A stretch of DNA of 64,000 bases from NCBI GenBank assembly GCA_041393395.1, contig JAWKKG010000003.1, positions 372,001 through 436,000 of the forward strand, given 5' to 3'. Under the pieces are notes generated by a model. It was not told the DNA's origin, did not search any database, and was given only the letters and a program-made list of their open reading frames with translations. The stretch comes from JAGQIB01 sp041393395 (lineage in GTDB: Bacteria > ARS69). Positions 1-6,786 of this stretch are shown piece by piece; positions within the stretch are counted from its first letter, which is position 1, and each line of letters begins with the position of its first letter. The position numbers were made by a program, and so were the translations under genes.

Positions 1-52
1 CCAGCGCGAGGCCGACCCCCACCAGCGCCACGACCCGCCGCCCGTCCGTCAC
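1..52 (-). CDS. N-terminal fragment of a membrane or exported protein
   Basis: Only the first 17 codons lie in the window and the gene runs off the left edge. The GTG start (50-52) overlaps the TGA stop of the asparagine-synthase-like gene (49-51), a GTGA coupling like the others in this operon. The visible residues begin MTDGRRVVALVGVGLAL, a short basic stretch then a hydrophobic run, which fits a signal anchor or first membrane helix. From its place after a flippase and an asparagine-synthase-like gene it may be another polysaccharide gene such as a polymerase, but that is a guess. Confidence 0.5.
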   Translation of the reverse strand, partial: MTDGRRVVALVGVGLAL

Positions 53-1680
53 GCGCCGACCTCCTCGAGCCAGTCCCGCACGAGATAGCTCTCCACGCCC
101 TCCATCCCGGTGTACGTCCGCCGCACGACGCTCCCGGGAATCACCTCGTCCCAGCCCACACCATCTCCCCGCCGGATCCCTTGCCCGTCCCACCGGCGCA
201 TCCACCGCCGCGCCCATCGCGCCGCCCCGAGCACGCCGAACCTCCGCGCCCACCGCCGCGGCCGACGTCTCGACACCGGCACCACGCCGGGGTTGGGGAG
301 GGGCAGCCGCCACGGCAGGCCGGCGCGGCGCACGTAGTCCTGGTAGAGGTCGCGCTCGTGTCGCTCCTCGCGGGTTGCGGTGGACCAGAACTCACGCAGC
401 TCGCGATCGAGAAACGGGAGTCGCCACTCGAACCCGAAGAACTCGTACGCGCGCACGGCCGCGCCCACGCGCTTCGTGGAGTACTCGCGCCATTCCCACG
501 CCTGCAGCGCGCGCCGTAGCCGCTCGTCCGCCTCGCCGTCCGCCGGCAGGAACTCCCGCACCGATTCCCGCACCCGGGACCGTAGCTCCTCCGCCACGCC
601 GCCTCGGCGCGGCCACGGATTCAGACAGTAGCGACGCCAGATCACGTTCTGCACGGCGTCCTTCTCCGGATCGCCCCCCGGACCATCCACCGGCACGTCC
701 CGCGCGACGAGTCCCGCGAAGTGCCCGGGCAGGATCACCGCGCGATCCGGCGCGCCGATCACGCGCGACGAGCGCAGGTCCGACAGTGCCAGGCACTCGA
801 GGAGCCACGGCGCGCTCGACAGACCATCCGCCTCGCGGCAGTACCGCCGACGTTCCTCGCTCCGGTACCACTCGACCCACCGCGCCGGCTGCGCGCCGAA
901 GTGCAGCAGCGGGAACCCGAGCCGCTCGGCGACCTCGCGCGCGATCGTCGTCTCCCAGTGGCGCGCCTGCCGGGTGGCGACGCACACGACGTTCTCATAC
1001 CCGAGACGTCGCGCGAGAATCGCGAGCAGCCGCGAGTCGTGACCGCCCGTGAGCGGGATCACCGCGCGCCGCCCGCCCAGCGACTCGAACGTGCGCGCGG
1101 CCATGCGCTGCATGCGGACGTCCAGCGCGTCGAGGCGATCGAGGCGGGACACCCCGGTGTCGACCGGCTGCGTTCGCCCGAGGTCGGCGGTGGAGATCAC
1201 GCGCACCTCGGATCCGCGCTCGCCGTCCCGCACGCGCAGCGCTTCTCCCGCGCGCAGCGCGAACACGTCCGGATCGAGCGTGCGATGCCCGAGCACGAAC
1301 CCGCCGCACCGCGCCTCCGCCACCGCGACCGGATCCAGTGCGCCGCCGCCGCCGATCTCCCGGGCCCGGCGCGCGTCGTCCGTCACGACCACGCGTCCGT
1401 CCCGCCAGGTCCAGAACAGGGGAAACGATCGCCGCGCGTCCGTGGCCGCGATCCATTCGTCTTCCGCGACTCGCGACACCACCGAGAAGCTCCCCTCGGC
1501 GCCGGCCACCGCCGCGAGCCAGGCTTCCGCGGACTCCGGCGCACGCACGGGGCCCGGCCACTCGCCGCGCACGAATCCGCCGAACGTGTCCCGCCAGGGA
1601 AACACGTCGCGCGAGCGCAGGTCCCACGGCGCCGGATCCCGCCCGGCGATCTCCTGGGAGAGGGAAACGATCCATCTCAT
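49..1680 (-). CDS. Asparagine synthase-like protein (no glutaminase cysteine)
   Basis: 543 aa. The PP-loop ATP-pyrophosphatase signature of asparagine synthetase (IPLTGGHDSRLLAILAR) lies near the middle, followed by the long helical synthetase domain. The start MRWIVSL lacks the Cys2 nucleophile of class II glutamine amidotransferases, so it probably does not hydrolyse glutamine and may amidate or adenylate another substrate, as asparagine-synthase-like proteins in capsule, exopolysaccharide and RiPP clusters do. The ATG overlaps the TGA of the upstream flippase gene (ATGA) and its own stop overlaps the next GTG, so the three genes are translationally coupled. The substrate cannot be read from the sequence. 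Confidence 0.85.
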   Translation of the reverse strand: MRWIVSLSQEIAGRDPAPWDLRSRDVFPWRDTFGGFVRGEWPGPVRAPESAEAWLAAVAGAEGSFSVVSRVAEDEWIAATDARRSFPLFWTWRDGRVVVTDDARRAREIGGGGALDPVAVAEARCGGFVLGHRTLDPDVFALRAGEALRVRDGERGSEVRVISTADLGRTQPVDTGVSRLDRLDALDVRMQRMAARTFESLGGRRAVIPLTGGHDSRLLAILARRLGYENVVCVATRQARHWETTIAREVAERLGFPLLHFGAQPARWVEWYRSEERRRYCREADGLSSAPWLLECLALSDLRSSRVIGAPDRAVILPGHFAGLVARDVPVDGPGGDPEKDAVQNVIWRRYCLNPWPRRGGVAEELRSRVRESVREFLPADGEADERLRRALQAWEWREYSTKRVGAAVRAYEFFGFEWRLPFLDRELREFWSTATREERHERDLYQDYVRRAGLPWRLPLPNPGVVPVSRRRPRRWARRFGVLGAARWARRWMRRWDGQGIRRGDGVGWDEVIPGSVVRRTYTGMEGVESYLVRDWLEEVGA

Positions 1681-3077
1681 GCCCGCCCCCTCCGCCGCAC
1701 GATCAACGCCAGGTGCGCGCCGATCGCCACCACCGCCGCCCCCGCCGTCACCCACACATTCCCCTGCACCGCCCGCACCCCCCACACCAGCAGCACGAAC
1801 GGCACCGCCCGCACCAGCTCCCGCGCCAGCACGTTCAGACTCGCTCCCGCCTTCGCCCCGGCCGCGCGGAACGTGACCTCGATCACGAACAGGCGCGCCA
1901 ACGCCCCCACGCCCGCGAACAGCAGGATCGCGCCCGCCGGCTCCATCGTCCGCGCGCCCACCGCGAGCGCCGCCACGGAGGCCCCGAGCACCACCGCGTG
2001 CCACGCGAGCGCGTCCCGCTGCCGCCCGAGCAGCAACCACACCTGCGCGATCGGTCCGAACGAGAGCGACGCCACGAACCACGGCACGAGCAGCCGGAAC
2101 CACTGCCCGGACTCGCGCCACTCGTCGCCGAACGCGAGCGCCGCCGCCTCCGGCGCCACCACCGCCGCCACCGCGATCGGCACGAGCGCGAACCGCAGCA
2201 ACGACTCGTGCATCGCGCGGCACGCGGGCGCGAGCGACCTCGCGCGGTGCTCGCGCGCCGCCTCCGGGTAGAACGCCTGCGCCGCGGACCCGGACAGCAG
2301 CGACACCGCGGCCGCCAGCAGTCGCGCCGGCAGCGCGTACGTGCCCGCGAGCGCCGATCCGAACGCGAACGGGATGATCAGGAGCGGCGCCTGTTCCGCC
2401 GCGAGCTGCAGGAAGCCGGCCGCCGCCGTGAACTGCGGAAATCCGCGATGCTCCCGCGCGAGCGCGCGGCTGCGCCCTTGACCGAGCGGCCCCACGCGCT
2501 CCCGCAGCGGCAGGTCCTTCGCCGCCGCCACCTCGAGCCCGGCCGTCGCCGCGACCTGTCCCGCGAGCGCGCCGAGCACGAGCGCTCGCGCGTCCACGAA
2601 TCCCGCCGCACCCGCCGCGATCTGCGCCGCCGCCGTCCCCACCGATTGCAGCACGCGCGACACGGACACGGCCCGGAACCGCGACGTCCGCGTGAACCAG
2701 TACGACAGCGGCTGGTACAGACTCGTGAGCAGCAGACTCGGCGCGATCCACACGAGACTCCGCATCGCCGCCGCGTCGCGCGTGGCGAAGAACCCCGTCC
2801 CCGCGAGTCCCACCGCGACCGCCACCGCGAGCCCGATCGTGGTCGCGAGTCGCACGAGCCGGTGCGCCTCGACCTCGGACTCCACGATCGGCACCGCGAG
2901 CTCGTACCGTCCGGTGACCACGAGCCCGGCGAGCATCGCGACCGCGCCGAAGAACGCGAGCACGCCGAACGCATCCGGCGCGTACAGCCGGGTGAGCACC
3001 GGCAGCGCGGCGATCGTGATCACCTGCGCGAGGCCGGTGCCGGCCAGGAGCGTGGCGATGGACGACGCCAGTTTCAC
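1677..3077 (-). CDS. Oligosaccharide flippase / polysaccharide export membrane protein (Wzx-like)
   Basis: 466 aa from the GTG at 3077, almost wholly hydrophobic with many predicted membrane helices. Near the N terminus the pattern TGLAQVITIAALPVLTRLY is typical of MOP/MATE-superfamily polysaccharide flippases (Wzx/RfbX). It would move lipid-linked oligosaccharide across the inner membrane. I chose the GTG at 3077 because GGAG lies 9 nt before it; the frame is open to an ATG at 3143, but that longer start overlaps the terminator hairpin region and has no better ribosome site. It is coupled by ATGA overlap to the asparagine-synthase-like gene. Many Ala, Leu and Val residues fit a membrane protein in this G+C-rich genome. 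Confidence 0.85.
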   Translation of the reverse strand: MKLASSIATLLAGTGLAQVITIAALPVLTRLYAPDAFGVLAFFGAVAMLAGLVVTGRYELAVPIVESEVEAHRLVRLATTIGLAVAVAVGLAGTGFFATRDAAAMRSLVWIAPSLLLTSLYQPLSYWFTRTSRFRAVSVSRVLQSVGTAAAQIAAGAAGFVDARALVLGALAGQVAATAGLEVAAAKDLPLRERVGPLGQGRSRALAREHRGFPQFTAAAGFLQLAAEQAPLLIIPFAFGSALAGTYALPARLLAAAVSLLSGSAAQAFYPEAAREHRARSLAPACRAMHESLLRFALVPIAVAAVVAPEAAALAFGDEWRESGQWFRLLVPWFVASLSFGPIAQVWLLLGRQRDALAWHAVVLGASVAALAVGARTMEPAGAILLFAGVGALARLFVIEVTFRAAGAKAGASLNVLARELVRAVPFVLLVWGVRAVQGNVWVTAGAAVVAIGAHLALIVRRRGRA

Positions 3078-3149
3078 GGGGCGCGACTCCGAAGCGAGGT
3101 GCTCCCATGGTACGCGCCCGTCCGACCCGCCGAAAGCGAACAACGCAAA

Positions 3150-3175
3150 GACCCCGCCACCGAGGTGCCGGGGTC
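3150..3175 (-). terminator. Hairpin terminator after the beta-helix lipoprotein gene
   Basis: Two 12-nt arms (3150-3161 and 3164-3175) pair with one mismatch and a 2-nt loop. On the minus strand the stem is followed by TTTGCGTT. It lies 33 nt after the lipoprotein stop at 3208 and before the flippase operon, so it would separate the two transcripts. The T-run is short. Confidence 0.55.
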
Positions 3176-3207
3176 AAGCGCTCCCTAGGCAGGAGATGGG
3201 GGGGAAC

Positions 3208-3930
3208 CTAACCGTCGCGGCGCACGCCCCCGCGAACGTTCTGGTCGATCTGGTTGTCGTCCGCGATCGTGGCGTCGTTCACGACCGACGAGTTCTCGAT
3301 CCGGATCCCGTACTCGGCGTTCGCACGGATCTCGTTCCCCGTGATGGTCACGGTCTGCGAGTCGCGCACGCGGATGCCGCTGCCGGCGTTGCTTTCCAGC
3401 ACCGCACCGCTGATGCGGACGTTCTGCGAGCTGTCGCGCACGCGGATGCCGTCGTCGTCGTTGCCGGCGAACGTGCCGCCCTCGATGACCACGTTCTCGG
3501 ACTCGCGCACGACCACGCCGTGGTCGCGGTTGTTCGAGGCCGACACGTTCCGCAGCGTCACGTCCGATGCGTTCCGCACGAGGATGCCGTTGTCCACGCC
3601 GCCGTCGAACGCGGCGTTCTCGATCACGACCCCCGACGTGTTGCGGATCACGAGCACCGCGGAGTCGTCGGTGGCGGAGCCGGAGGGCGATCGGGCGACG
3701 AGCACGGCCGCCGGGTCCGCTTCGATCGTGAGGTTCTTCGTGACCAGCAGGCGACCTTCCCAGGTCCCGGCCGGGATGCGCACGGTGGCGCCCGGCGCGG
3801 CGGCGTCGATGGTGGCCTGCAGGGTGGCGAGATCGCCGGAGTCCCCGCCGGGGCCGGTGCCGGAGTCGTTCGAGCAGCCAATGAGCAGGGTCGCGAGCGG
3901 GAGCGTGAGCAGCAAGCGGGAGTAGTTCAT
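3208..3930 (-). CDS. Right-handed beta-helix repeat lipoprotein
   Basis: 240 aa. A signal peptide ends in a lipobox with the lipidated Cys at residue 19 (LLIGC followed by SNDSG), then a Gly/Ser-rich linker. From about residue 35 to the end there are repeating 22-24 residue coils of PbH1 type, with units such as NVVIEGGTFAGNDDDGIRV and NVRISGAVLESNAGSGIRV, the pattern of pectate-lyase-like parallel beta-helices. No catalytic residues can be identified, so it may be a surface polysaccharide-binding or structural protein. AAGGAG precedes the ATG. A motif shared with three other promoters of the window lies 30 bp upstream (3960-3989), which suggests control by the sigma factor at 44217. Confidence 0.8.
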   Translation of the reverse strand: MNYSRLLLTLPLATLLIGCSNDSGTGPGGDSGDLATLQATIDAAAPGATVRIPAGTWEGRLLVTKNLTIEADPAAVLVARSPSGSATDDSAVLVIRNTSGVVIENAAFDGGVDNGILVRNASDVTLRNVSASNNRDHGVVVRESENVVIEGGTFAGNDDDGIRVRDSSQNVRISGAVLESNAGSGIRVRDSQTVTITGNEIRANAEYGIRIENSSVVNDATIADDNQIDQNVRGGVRRDG

Positions 3931-3959
3931 GGTGTGTTCTCCTTGGGGGTTGCGCGGCT

Positions 3960-3989
3960 ACAGACGGGGCCCCGGGGAGGCCAGATACG
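3960..3989 (-). promoter_or_regulatory. Putative alternative-sigma promoter, site A
   Basis: On the minus strand this reads CGTATCTGG, with 18 nt from CGTATC to GTCTGT, 30 nt before the lipoprotein ATG. The same two blocks with 17-18 nt spacing occur at 23021-23049 (+), 40435-40463 (-) and 44040-44068 (-), always on the coding strand just before a gene. The GTCTGT block resembles ECF -10 elements (cores CGTC or GTCT). The -35 block is not the classical GAAC. Confidence 0.6.
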
Positions 3990-4009
3990 CCGGGGAACGG
4001 CCGTACGAC

Positions 4010-4039
4010 TTGATCCGCGCCCCTTTCGCTCGATAGCAT
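4010..4039 (+). promoter_or_regulatory. sigma70-type promoter of the sugar dehydrogenase gene
   Basis: TTGATC (4010-4015), an 18-nt spacer and TAGCAT (4034-4039) precede the ATG at 4066. The match is moderate. It diverges from site A, so this 135-bp gap holds two opposite promoters of different types. Confidence 0.4.
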
Positions 4040-4065
4040 CGGGACAAAGCTCTCGGAGGTGCCCG

Positions 4066-5622
4066 ATGTCTTCCCGCCGCCACCTGCTCGGGCTGCTCGC
4101 GATCCCGCTGATCGCCGCCGCCGCCCCCACCGCGAACGCCCAGAACGAGATCCTGCCGGACGGCTTCGCGCTGGAGCCCGTCATCGTCGACGTGTTCGAG
4201 CCCGGCCGACCGGCCGGATTCGCCCACCTGCCGGACGGCCGAGTGTTGATCCTCGAGCGAAACACCGGCGCGGTGCGCTTTCACGTGCCCGGGAGTTCCA
4301 CCGCCTCCTCGATCCTCGCGGTTCCGAACGTGGAGATCACGGGCGAGCGCGGACTGCTCGGCGTGGCCATCGATCCGGACTGGCCCGCGCGTCCGTACGT
4401 GTACTTCTACTACTCGTACAACACGAACACCGGGCGGGTGCTCATGTACACCGCGTCCGGAGATCTCACGGATCCCACCAGCTCGAACTTCTCGCTCGCG
4501 TCGCCGTACCTCCTGCTGACCGATCTCCCCGACAACAACGCGATCCACAACGGCGGCACGCTGCACTTCGGACCGGACGGCATGCTGTACCTGAGCCTCG
4601 GCGACGACGGTTCCGCGTGCAACTCGCAGGATCCCACCACGCTGGCCGGCGGCATCCTGCGCCTCGACGTGAGCTCGATGCCGGGCGCCGGCAGCGGCCC
4701 GCCGCCGAAGGCCGACCTCGTGCCCGCCGGCAACCCGCTCTCCGGTCCCACGGACAACGAGCGTCTGCACTGGGTGTGGGGCTTCCGCAACCCGTTCCGG
4801 TTCACGATCGACCCCACGAACGGCGACCTCGCGATCGGCGACGTGGGACTGATCACGATGGAGGAGATCGACGTGGTCCGCCCGGCCGACGCCGGATCGA
4901 ACTACGGCTGGCCCCACTGGGAAGGGTTCATCGACCCGGCCGTCGGTCAGACCTGCGGCGAGAACAACACGTTCACGTTCCCGGCCTACGCGTACGACCA
5001 TCTGTTCGGCGCGGTGGTCGTGCCCGGCCCGATCTACCGTTCGCCGGCCGCCGCCCCGCTCGCGCTTCCCGCGGAGTACGAGGGCAGCCTCTTCCTGCAC
5101 GACTTCTACCAGGGCTTCCTCCGCCGCCTGACGTTCGACGGCGCGAACTGGGCCGTGGCGGACTCCGTGGCCGGGCAGCCGACCGCCGAGAACTGGGGCA
5201 GCGAGTTCTACTACTTCTCCGACATCCAGACCGGCCCGGATGGTGCGCTGTACCTGATGCGACTCGTGCCCGTGCTCGGGCGCCCGAGCGGGCTGTACCG
5301 GATCGTGGGGCCGAGCGCCACGGACGCGCCGCTCGTCGCCTCGCCGACCGGCGACGGCCCGAACGTCTTCCCGAACCCGGCCCGCGCCGGCGACGTCGTG
5401 GAGATCGACTGGGCGGGGATGGCCTCGCGCGTGACGTCGGTGGAGATCCTGGACGTCGCGGGCCGACGGGTGCGTGCGTGGGACGTCGGCGGCGTGGACT
5501 CGCCGCAGATCACCTGGGACGGTCGCGCGGGGGATCGCCTCGCCGCGCCCGGCGTCTACTTCGTGAAGCTCACCGGTCCGGACGCGAAGGTGCGTTCCAC
5601 GCGGCTCGTGCGGTTGCGGTAG
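4066..5622 (+). CDS. Secreted PQQ-dependent sugar dehydrogenase-like protein with FlgD-type C-terminal domain
   Basis: 518 aa. The signal peptide ends at about residue 26 (TANA/Q). Residues about 30-420 are a six-bladed propeller of the soluble glucose/sorbosone dehydrogenase family: FAHLPDGRVLILERNTG, GERGLLGVAIDPDW, HNGGTLHFGPDGMLYLSLGD, WGFRNPFRFTID and SNYGWPHWEG are family landmarks. Such enzymes oxidise aldoses in the periplasm or outside the cell with PQQ and calcium; several homologues are only propeller proteins, so activity is not certain. The last 80 residues are a FlgD-like Ig domain (VFPNPARAG, ITWDGRAGD, APGVYFVKL) that probably acts in secretion or surface attachment. GGAGGT lies 5 nt before the ATG, and the gene is monocistronic. 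Confidence 0.85.
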   Translation: MSSRRHLLGLLAIPLIAAAAPTANAQNEILPDGFALEPVIVDVFEPGRPAGFAHLPDGRVLILERNTGAVRFHVPGSSTASSILAVPNVEITGERGLLGVAIDPDWPARPYVYFYYSYNTNTGRVLMYTASGDLTDPTSSNFSLASPYLLLTDLPDNNAIHNGGTLHFGPDGMLYLSLGDDGSACNSQDPTTLAGGILRLDVSSMPGAGSGPPPKADLVPAGNPLSGPTDNERLHWVWGFRNPFRFTIDPTNGDLAIGDVGLITMEEIDVVRPADAGSNYGWPHWEGFIDPAVGQTCGENNTFTFPAYAYDHLFGAVVVPGPIYRSPAAAPLALPAEYEGSLFLHDFYQGFLRRLTFDGANWAVADSVAGQPTAENWGSEFYYFSDIQTGPDGALYLMRLVPVLGRPSGLYRIVGPSATDAPLVASPTGDGPNVFPNPARAGDVVEIDWAGMASRVTSVEILDVAGRRVRAWDVGGVDSPQITWDGRAGDRLAAPGVYFVKLTGPDAKVRSTRLVRLR

Positions 5623-5650
5623 TCAGCGAGTGCGTCGAGGCGCGACGCGC

Positions 5651-6508
5651 CTAGATCGTCACCCCGAAGCGATCCTTCAGCGCGAACGCGAACACGACCG
5701 AGAGGACGAAGAACACGATCAGCCAGTGCCAGTGCCACCCGAGGAACCACACGGTGGCATCGGGATACGTGAGACGGATCGCCTTCACGGGCCCGTCCGG
5801 CAGCGAGGGCTCCATCGGGTACAGGAGCGCATCCAGGATCGAACCGTCGTGGCGGAGCGGCGATCGCTTGGCCACGCCGCCGTCGGCCACCTCGAGCGTC
5901 TTCGTGTAGGTCTGATCGCCGACCTTCACCGCGACCTCGTAACTCCCCTCGCGCTCCGGCGCGAGTCGCCACGCGAGCTCGTTCTTCGCGGGCAGCCATA
6001 CCGCGGGCGTCTCGGACGTCACCCCGGCCGGCGTCTCGAGCTCCGCCGGCGGCCGCGCGCCCTCGTCCACCTGCGGGAGATCCGCGCGCCAGTCCGGTTT
6101 CAGCTCCACCGTGAGCAGCGGTTCGTCGCCCACGTGGAAGCCGTCGAACCCGTAGCGGAACTGGAGCTGCGCCATCAGCAGCACGAACGGGAGAATCATC
6201 CACGCCAGCGGCACGAGCGAGAGCCCGAAGTACGTGAGGTTGTGGCGGAGGATGCCGCCCTGCGCGCGAAAGATCTGCACGAGGTCGTCGTTGAACAGGC
6301 GAATCTCGAACACGCCGGCCGTGATCCGGTCCTTGGCCGCGGCGATCGCGGTCTGGTTGGACGTCCGCTTGAACACCCACAGCATTCCCATCGCCACCAG
6401 GAGCGAGAGGATCGCGAGGGAGACGAACGGCGGCACGCTCGCGAGCGGAGCGAACACCAGATCGAAGAGGCGCGTCAGGGCGAGATTCACGACGTTCATG
6501 CGGGGCAT
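5651..6508 (-). CDS. YidC/EMC3-like membrane protein with periplasmic domain
   Basis: 285 aa. A first membrane helix (about 18-45) leads into a basic cytoplasmic helical stretch (KRTSNQTAIAAAKDRITAG to about 90), then a long hydrophobic pair around 95-120, a roughly 115-residue extracytoplasmic beta-rich domain, and a last helix (GWHWHWLIVFFVLSVVFAF). Helix, cytoplasmic helical hairpin, helices is the core of the YidC/Oxa1/EMC3 insertase superfamily; the Trp/His-rich last helix and the domain before it are unusual. The assignment rests on topology and is an inference. It is the last gene of a minus-strand operon with two phosphatase-superfamily enzymes. AGGA lies just before the ATG at 6508. 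Confidence 0.6.
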   Translation of the reverse strand: MPRMNVVNLALTRLFDLVFAPLASVPPFVSLAILSLLVAMGMLWVFKRTSNQTAIAAAKDRITAGVFEIRLFNDDLVQIFRAQGGILRHNLTYFGLSLVPLAWMILPFVLLMAQLQFRYGFDGFHVGDEPLLTVELKPDWRADLPQVDEGARPPAELETPAGVTSETPAVWLPAKNELAWRLAPEREGSYEVAVKVGDQTYTKTLEVADGGVAKRSPLRHDGSILDALLYPMEPSLPDGPVKAIRLTYPDATVWFLGWHWHWLIVFFVLSVVFAFALKDRFGVTI

Positions 6509-6547
6509 CGAATCCTGCGTTGAGGGTGGATCGGAGACTCGCGGACG

Positions 6548-6742
6548 CTACGAGATGTAGCCGAGTCCCTTGAGGCGCTTCTTGATCTCCTCTTCGTCCG
6601 TTCCCGCTTCCTCGAGGTGAAGGATCTCCTTCTCGAGGCAGTGCGTGATGAACTCCTCCGGCGAGGAGTATCCGGCGATCGCGGAGTACTTCTTCACCTT
6701 CGCGAGCAGGTCCTTGTCGAGCTTGACCTTCGGTCCGAACAT
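6548..6742 (-). CDS. Small conserved-looking protein, possibly ribbon-helix-helix
   Basis: 64 aa, acidic and Lys-rich. It starts with a possible beta strand (KVKLDKDLLAKVKKYS), then GYSSPEEFITHCLEKEI, a helix-turn-helix spacing seen in short ribbon-helix-helix proteins, and a charged C-terminal helix ending LGYIS. I do not recognise the family. It sits 44 nt after the phosphatase-superfamily gene and 39 nt before the YidC-like gene, on the same strand. Its ending resembles the ends of the neighbouring phosphatase-superfamily protein (ESVGYIS) and of the sulfatase-fold protein at 37760 (ESLGYL). Confidence 0.7.
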   Translation of the reverse strand: MFGPKVKLDKDLLAKVKKYSAIAGYSSPEEFITHCLEKEILHLEEAGTDEEEIKKRLKGLGYIS

Positions 6743-6786
6743 CGTTCCTCCTCTCCGGGCGAAGCCGCGGCGGGCGGATGGGGCGA

